DNA from: Trinickia fusca
GTDB taxonomy: Bacteria; Pseudomonadota; Gammaproteobacteria; Burkholderiales; Burkholderiaceae
NCBI RefSeq assembly: GCF_003628145.1
Contig: NZ_RBZV01000001.1
Location: forward strand, 508,299 to 572,298
DNA: 64,000 nt
Reading direction: 5' to 3'
Below, piece after piece: positions 59,894 to 64,000 of the stretch. Every line of letters starts with the position of its first letter. The first letter of the stretch is position 1. The notes beneath the pieces are model-generated. The model saw only the letters and a list, made by a program, of their open reading frames with translations. It was not told the DNA's origin and made no database searches. The translations under genes were made by a program, and so were the position numbers.

Positions 59894-60520
59894 ATGTTCG
59901 GCCGTTTCATGCCCACCGAGGGCAAGTTCTTTGAAATCTTCAACGAGCACGCGAAGTGTCTCGTCACCGCGAGCCAGGAGCTCGAGCTCCTGATCGACAA
60001 CCTCGGCGAGGCCGAGGTGCACAAGCAGCGCGTGCAGGCAAGCGAGAAGACCGCCGACAAGCTCACGCACGAAACGATCGACCTGCTGCACAAGACGTTC
60101 ATCACGCCGCTCGATCGCGACGAGATCCACAAGCTGATCACCACGATGGACGACATCCTCGACCTGATGGAAGACGTCGCCACTGCGATCTCGCTGTACG
60201 ACGTGCAATCGGTGACGTCCGAGGCGAGCCAGCTCGCGCACGTCTGCACGAGCACGGTCAAGCAGGTGGAGAAGGCCGTCAATATGTTGTCGGACATGAG
60301 CCAGGCGCGTCAGATCCTGACTGCGTGCGAGGAAATCGACCGGCTCGAGTCAGAAGCCGACCGCCTGCTGCGCGCGGCGATGTCGAAGCTGTTCCGCGAA
60401 GAAGACGACGTGAAGACGCTGATCAAGCTCAAGGCTATCTACGAGCTGCTCGAGGCGATCACCGACAAGTGCGAGGATGTCGCGAACATCATCGAAGGCA
60501 TCGTGCTGGAAAACGCATAA
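59894..60520 (+). CDS. DUF47 (PhoU-like) accessory protein of the PiT phosphate transporter
   Basis: This 208-residue all-helical protein of the DUF47 family has the conserved start FGRFMPTEGKFFEIFNEHAK and the helices LHKTFITPLDRDEIHKLITTMDDILDLMEDVA. DUF47 proteins resemble PhoU and are thought to gate or regulate low-affinity phosphate transporters. It lies 18 bp upstream of the PiT gene on the same strand, the standard pairing. Confidence 0.93.
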   Translation: MFGRFMPTEGKFFEIFNEHAKCLVTASQELELLIDNLGEAEVHKQRVQASEKTADKLTHETIDLLHKTFITPLDRDEIHKLITTMDDILDLMEDVATAISLYDVQSVTSEASQLAHVCTSTVKQVEKAVNMLSDMSQARQILTACEEIDRLESEADRLLRAAMSKLFREEDDVKTLIKLKAIYELLEAITDKCEDVANIIEGIVLENA

Positions 60521-60538
60521 GCAGGCGGACCTGAACCG

Positions 60539-61549
60539 ATGCACTCGATACAGATCGCCACGTGGGCGCTCGCGACGCTAATCGTCGTCGCGCTCGTCTT
60601 CGACTTCATGAACGGCTTTCACGACGCGGCGAATTCGATCGCCACGGTCGTCTCCACAGGCGTGCTGAAGCCTCAGCAGGCAGTCGCGTTTGCTGCGGCC
60701 TGCAACGTCATCGCCTATTTCATCTTTCACCTGAAGGTTGCGCAAACGGTCGGCAAGGGCACGATCGACCCGCATATCGTCGACCACTATGTGGTCTTCG
60801 GTGCGCTCGTCGGCGCGATCGTCTGGAACATCCTGACCTGGCGCTTCGGTATTCCGTCGAGCTCGTCGCACGCGCTGATCGGCGGGCTCGTCGGCTCGGC
60901 GCTCGCGAAATCGGGCTGGTGGGCACTCAACCTCGATGGGATCCTGAAAACCGTCGCCTTCATCTTCATCTCGCCGCTGCTCGGCTTCGTGCTCGGCTCG
61001 TTCTTCATGCTCGCCGTCTCGTGGATCTACTTCCGCACGCCGCCGAGCAAGGTCGACCGCCGCTTCAGGCGTTGGCAGTTCCTGTCTGCGGGCTTGTACA
61101 GTCTCGGCCACGGCGGCAACGATGCTCAGAAAACGATCGGCATCATCTGGATGCTGTTGATCGCAACGGGCTATGCGTCGGCGACGGCTGATGCGCCGCC
61201 GGTCTGGGTCATCGGCGCGTGCTATCTGTCGATGGGCCTCGGCACGCTGTTCGGTGGTTGGCGCATCGTCCGCACGATGGGACAGAAGATTACGAAGCTC
61301 AAGCCCGTCGGTGGCTTCTGTGCCGAGTCGGGTGGGGCCATTACGCTGTTCATCGCGTCGGCGATGGGTGTGCCCGTCTCGACGACGCACACGATCACGG
61401 GCGCCATCGTCGGCGTGGGCGCCACGCGCAAGCTGTCGGCCGTCCGCTGGGGCGTGGCTGGCAACATCGTCTGGGCGTGGATTCTCACGATTCCCGCGTC
61501 GGCGCTGCTGGCGGCAGCGGCCTGGTGGGTCGGCGTGCGCATTCTGTAA
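60539..61549 (+). CDS. Inorganic phosphate transporter, PiT family
   Basis: This 336-residue low-affinity phosphate:cation symporter has about ten membrane helices and the duplicated signature with GFHDAANSIATVVSTGVL at residue about 26 and GHGGNDAQKTIGIIWMLL at about 187. The Asp residues in the two repeats are typical of the family. It is translated right after DUF47. Presence of the Pit pair here suggests constitutive phosphate uptake. Metal-phosphate complexes are the usual substrate. Confidence 0.93.
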   Translation: MHSIQIATWALATLIVVALVFDFMNGFHDAANSIATVVSTGVLKPQQAVAFAAACNVIAYFIFHLKVAQTVGKGTIDPHIVDHYVVFGALVGAIVWNILTWRFGIPSSSSHALIGGLVGSALAKSGWWALNLDGILKTVAFIFISPLLGFVLGSFFMLAVSWIYFRTPPSKVDRRFRRWQFLSAGLYSLGHGGNDAQKTIGIIWMLLIATGYASATADAPPVWVIGACYLSMGLGTLFGGWRIVRTMGQKITKLKPVGGFCAESGGAITLFIASAMGVPVSTTHTITGAIVGVGATRKLSAVRWGVAGNIVWAWILTIPASALLAAAAWWVGVRIL

Positions 61550-61603
61550 TGTCGATCAGGCTGTTGAGCGCGGAATGCGTTTCGCATTTCGCGCTCAATG
61601 GCC

Positions 61604-62596
61604 TCACTCGCTGCTGTTTGCGAAGCGGGCGATCGGGTCGTCGCTGGTCGTCGTCGGTGCTGGGGTGGCGACGAGTCCCGTCGATGCGCGCATGATCTGC
61701 ATGCCGTCAGCTGGGGCTTGCGTGGTCGGCGAGACGGATTGCGCACCCGCTTGTCGGGCCTGACGCTCTGCCAAGGCGGCTGCTGATGGAGGCGGCTCGA
61801 ATGCATCGGCGGAGGCGTCGATTGCGTCGGGCGCTGCATTGGTCGGTATAGCGGATCGTGTCGCTAGCGCTAGCGCTGGCGTCGGCACTGTGGGCACCAC
61901 AGGCATCGCCGGCATCGCCGGTGTGGCCGGTGTGGCCGGTGTCGCCGGGCGCGCTAATACAGGCGTAACCGGTTCAGCCGCCGTGGCAACCGGTACAGGC
62001 GTTTGTTTGGGCGCTGCGAGGTAAGTCGGCGTGTCGAACGGCGCAGGGCGATCGAGCGGCGGTGCGACCCGCCGAATGCCGTCGAACCGCTTGGCCCAAT
62101 ACGAATTGGTCAAATAGTCGAGGCGCACCGTGCCGCCCGTCGACGGCGCGTTCACGAAGCGCAGTTTGCCGACGTAAATGCCGACGTGCGAATGCGCTCG
62201 CCCCGTCGTGTTGAAAAAAATGAGGTCACCCGGCGCGATCTCGTCGGGCTCAATGGCCTTGCCGCGTTCGCTCATGTCCGCCGTCGTGCGTGGCAGATTG
62301 ACGTCGGCGGACCGCGCAACGACATACCGCACAAACCCGCTGCAATCGAAGCCGCTCTCGGGCGTATTGCCTCCCCACCGGTATGGCACGCCGACGAGGC
62401 TCATCGCCTGGATCGAAATTTCTTCTCTGCCAATGCTGTGATCGACGAAATTCGGCGAACCGGGCGGCATCGTGCGCAGTGCATTGCCGGCGCTCGCGCT
62501 GGGCGACACGCTCGATGAACGCGAATAGCGCGGCGGGGCGCTCGAACATGCGGCGAGCGTGAGCAGAGTCAGCAGGACAAATCCGAATCGGCGCAT
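61604..62596 (-). CDS. NlpC/P60 (C40) endopeptidase lipoprotein
   Basis: This 330-residue predicted lipoprotein has lipobox LAACSS (Cys17) and an NlpC/P60 peptidase domain with catalytic Cys85 (FDCSGFVRYV) and His137 (HSHVGIYVG). Such enzymes cleave the D-Glu to diaminopimelate bond in peptidoglycan stems. After the catalytic domain there is a long Pro/Ala/Thr-rich tail (from about residue 180) with repeats such as ATPATPATPAMPAMP, unusually long for the family. The ATG at 62596 places the lipoprotein signal at the N-terminus; the frame extends to 62680. Confidence 0.9.
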   Translation of the reverse strand: MRRFGFVLLTLLTLAACSSAPPRYSRSSSVSPSASAGNALRTMPPGSPNFVDHSIGREEISIQAMSLVGVPYRWGGNTPESGFDCSGFVRYVVARSADVNLPRTTADMSERGKAIEPDEIAPGDLIFFNTTGRAHSHVGIYVGKLRFVNAPSTGGTVRLDYLTNSYWAKRFDGIRRVAPPLDRPAPFDTPTYLAAPKQTPVPVATAAEPVTPVLARPATPATPATPAMPAMPVVPTVPTPALALATRSAIPTNAAPDAIDASADAFEPPPSAAALAERQARQAGAQSVSPTTQAPADGMQIMRASTGLVATPAPTTTSDDPIARFANSSE

Positions 62597-62761
62597 GGAC
62601 GAGTAGGGGGCGAAGCAAAGCTCGCCGTGGTCTGACGAACGATGCGCCCGATAGTAGCCCTGCAGATAGGGACTTAGCAACCTTTCCTAAGAAATGACTT
62701 GAAGTTCGCGGCACATTGTTGCGGTCCGCCTACGCCGGCGGTGCCATTTCTGCCCCAAAAA

Positions 62762-62791
62762 GAAAAAACGCCTGGCGCAAAGGCCAGGCGT
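62762..62791 (-). terminator. Terminator of the PhoH-family gene
   Basis: A 9-bp stem ACGCCTGGC / GCCAGGCGT with loop GCAAAG (62768-62791), followed on the minus strand by TTTTTT. Confidence 0.85.
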
Positions 62792-62817
62792 CAAAGTCGA
62801 AGCCCTGTGACGGCGCG

Positions 62818-64000
62818 TCAGAGAATGTCGGACGCGTAGTCGGCGAGCCGCGAGCGTTCGCCGCGAGCCAGCGTCACGTGGCCGCCGTGCGACCAGCCCT
62901 TGAAGCGATCGACGACGTAAGTGAGGCCCGAACTGCCTTCGGTCAGATAAGGCGTGTCGATCTGCGCGATGTTGCCGAGGCACACGATCTTGGTGCCAGG
63001 GCCGGCGCGCGTGACGAGCGTCTTCATCTGCTTGGGCGTCAGGTTCTGCGCTTCGTCGATGATCAGATACTTGTCGACGAACGTGCGTCCACGCATGAAG
63101 TTCATGCTCTTGACCTTCAGTCGCGAGCGAATGAGCTCTTGCGTCGCCGCGCGGCCCCATTCGCCGGCGCTGTCGTCGGTCTTTTGCAGCACTTCGAGGT
63201 TATCGTCGAACGCGCCCATCCAGGGCTGCATCTTCTCTTCCTCGGTGCCCGGCAGAAAACCGATGTCCTCACCGACCGGCACCGTCGCCCGCGTGACGAT
63301 GATCTCGTTGTAGCGCTTCTCGTCGAGCACTTGCGCGAGACCGGCCGCGAGTGCGACGAGCGTCTTGCCCGTACCCGCCTGGCCGAGCAGCGTCACGAAG
63401 TCGATGTCGGGATTCATCAGCAGATTGAGCGCGAAGTTCTGCTCGCGATTGCGCGCCGTAATGCCCCACACGTTGTTCTTGTGATGGCTGTAGTCGCGCA
63501 GCGTCTGCAGCAGCGCCGTCTTGCCGTTGATCTCGCGCACGAGCGCGTGGAACGTGGGCTCGCCGTTTTGCGGCTCGAGGTACACGAATTCGTTCACGAG
63601 CAGCGACGGGCACAGCGGGCCGGTCACGCGGTAATAGGTCGTGCCCGTCTTCGTGTCCTGCCAGCTCTCCATGCCCTTGCCGTGCTTGGTCCAGAAATCC
63701 TGGGGCAGCGCGCGGACGCCGGAGAACAGCAGGTCCTTGTCTTCGAGAACCTGATCGTTGAAGTAGTCTTCCGCCGGCAAGCCCAGCGCATGCGCCTTGA
63801 TGCGCATGTTGATGTCTTTCGACACGAGCACGACCTGGCGATCCGCGCGGTCGCGCTGCAACGCACGAACGACGCCGAGGATCTGATTGTCGGCTTTGCC
63901 TTGCGGCAGGCCCTCGACGGGCTCGATGTCGGTAAGCTTGGTCTGGAAGAACAGGCGGCCGAGCGCTTCGCGGCTGCCCAGACGCGAAAGCGGCAAGCCT
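62818..64000 (-). CDS. PIN-PhoH ATPase (PhoH2-like), N-terminus outside the window
   Basis: The frame is open to the right edge, so the first part is missing; 393 residues are visible. The N-terminal portion is a PIN-type nuclease domain (SKDINMRIKAHALGLPAEDYFND), and the C-terminal portion is a PhoH ATPase with Walker A LLGQAGTGKTLVALAAGLAQVL and Walker B YLIIDEAQNLTPKQMKTLVTRAG. PIN-PhoH fusions (PhoH2) are ATP-dependent RNA-unwinding and RNA-cleaving proteins, sometimes in toxin-antitoxin pairs. Here no antitoxin is visible downstream; upstream is outside the window. Confidence 0.92.
   Translation of the reverse strand, partial: GLPLSRLGSREALGRLFFQTKLTDIEPVEGLPQGKADNQILGVVRALQRDRADRQVVLVSKDINMRIKAHALGLPAEDYFNDQVLEDKDLLFSGVRALPQDFWTKHGKGMESWQDTKTGTTYYRVTGPLCPSLLVNEFVYLEPQNGEPTFHALVREINGKTALLQTLRDYSHHKNNVWGITARNREQNFALNLLMNPDIDFVTLLGQAGTGKTLVALAAGLAQVLDEKRYNEIIVTRATVPVGEDIGFLPGTEEEKMQPWMGAFDDNLEVLQKTDDSAGEWGRAATQELIRSRLKVKSMNFMRGRTFVDKYLIIDEAQNLTPKQMKTLVTRAGPGTKIVCLGNIAQIDTPYLTEGSSGLTYVVDRFKGWSHGGHVTLARGERSRLADYASDIL

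Overview
The window looks like chromosome from a high-GC betaproteobacterium of the Burkholderiaceae (Burkholderia / Paraburkholderia / Trinickia type). This is inferred from family-level gene content and order: rpsF-priB-rpsR-rplI-dnaB, rnr-rlmB, aat-bpt next to pyrD, a NodIJ-type ABC exporter, a CysB-linked sulfate operon and gcl-hyi-glxR. I see no transposase, integrase, CRISPR array, rRNA operon or replication origin.

Layout. 1-5178: tail of a type VI secretion (T6SS) spike cluster (VgrG-like end, DUF2169/pentapeptide protein, second pentapeptide protein, DUF3540, DUF4150 PAAR-like). 5195-14694: an accessory islet bounded by two copies of sequence derived from the 3' flank of a tRNA-Leu gene. 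It holds a VOC protein, a lipoprotein S10 serine carboxypeptidase, an EF-hand protein, a TibC/AAH-type autotransporter heptosyltransferase and, convergent with it, a 1380-residue AIDA-like autotransporter built from about forty 19-residue repeats. 14684-14991: two tRNA-Leu(CAG) genes, each with its own promoter and terminator.

15198-21599: rnr, rlmB, a MazG-like pyrophosphohydrolase, a secreted phospholipase D family protein, and rpiA behind a 5 x 21-bp tandem repeat. 21663-25862: Crp/Fnr regulator, a gene-poor kilobase, a FadR-type regulator and a cystine-type ABC importer. 25951-29678 (minus strand): pyrD, bpt, aat, Nudix hydrolase and initiator tRNA. 29903-35480: UPF0303, SMR pump, ECH/HIBYL-CoA hydrolase-like protein, small unknown genes, an MFS transporter and a PRC-barrel lipoprotein. 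35820-38699: small unknown gene, MHS-type transporter, GcvA-like regulator. 39020-40798: dusA, tRNA-His and an unknown gene. 40822-42602: NodIJ-type exporter. 42831-45051: universal stress protein, DUF2939 protein, unknown gene, and lexA with two SOS boxes.

45264-50299: sbp-cysT-cysW-cysA-cysB, a complete sulfate importer with its regulator. 50369-51391: asparaginase. 51697-56425: glxR-hyi-gcl with a divergent LysR regulator, converting two glyoxylates to glycerate. 56540-59667: ribosomal protein / primosome operon and dnaB. 59894-61549: DUF47 (Pit accessory) and PiT phosphate transporter. 61604-64000: NlpC/P60 lipoprotein and a PIN-PhoH ATPase that runs off the right edge.

The most distinctive part is the 5-15 kb region. 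It pairs a glycosyltransferase with the autotransporter it most likely glycosylates, in an unusual tail-to-tail arrangement, inside a segment whose ends carry matching tRNA-Leu flanks.
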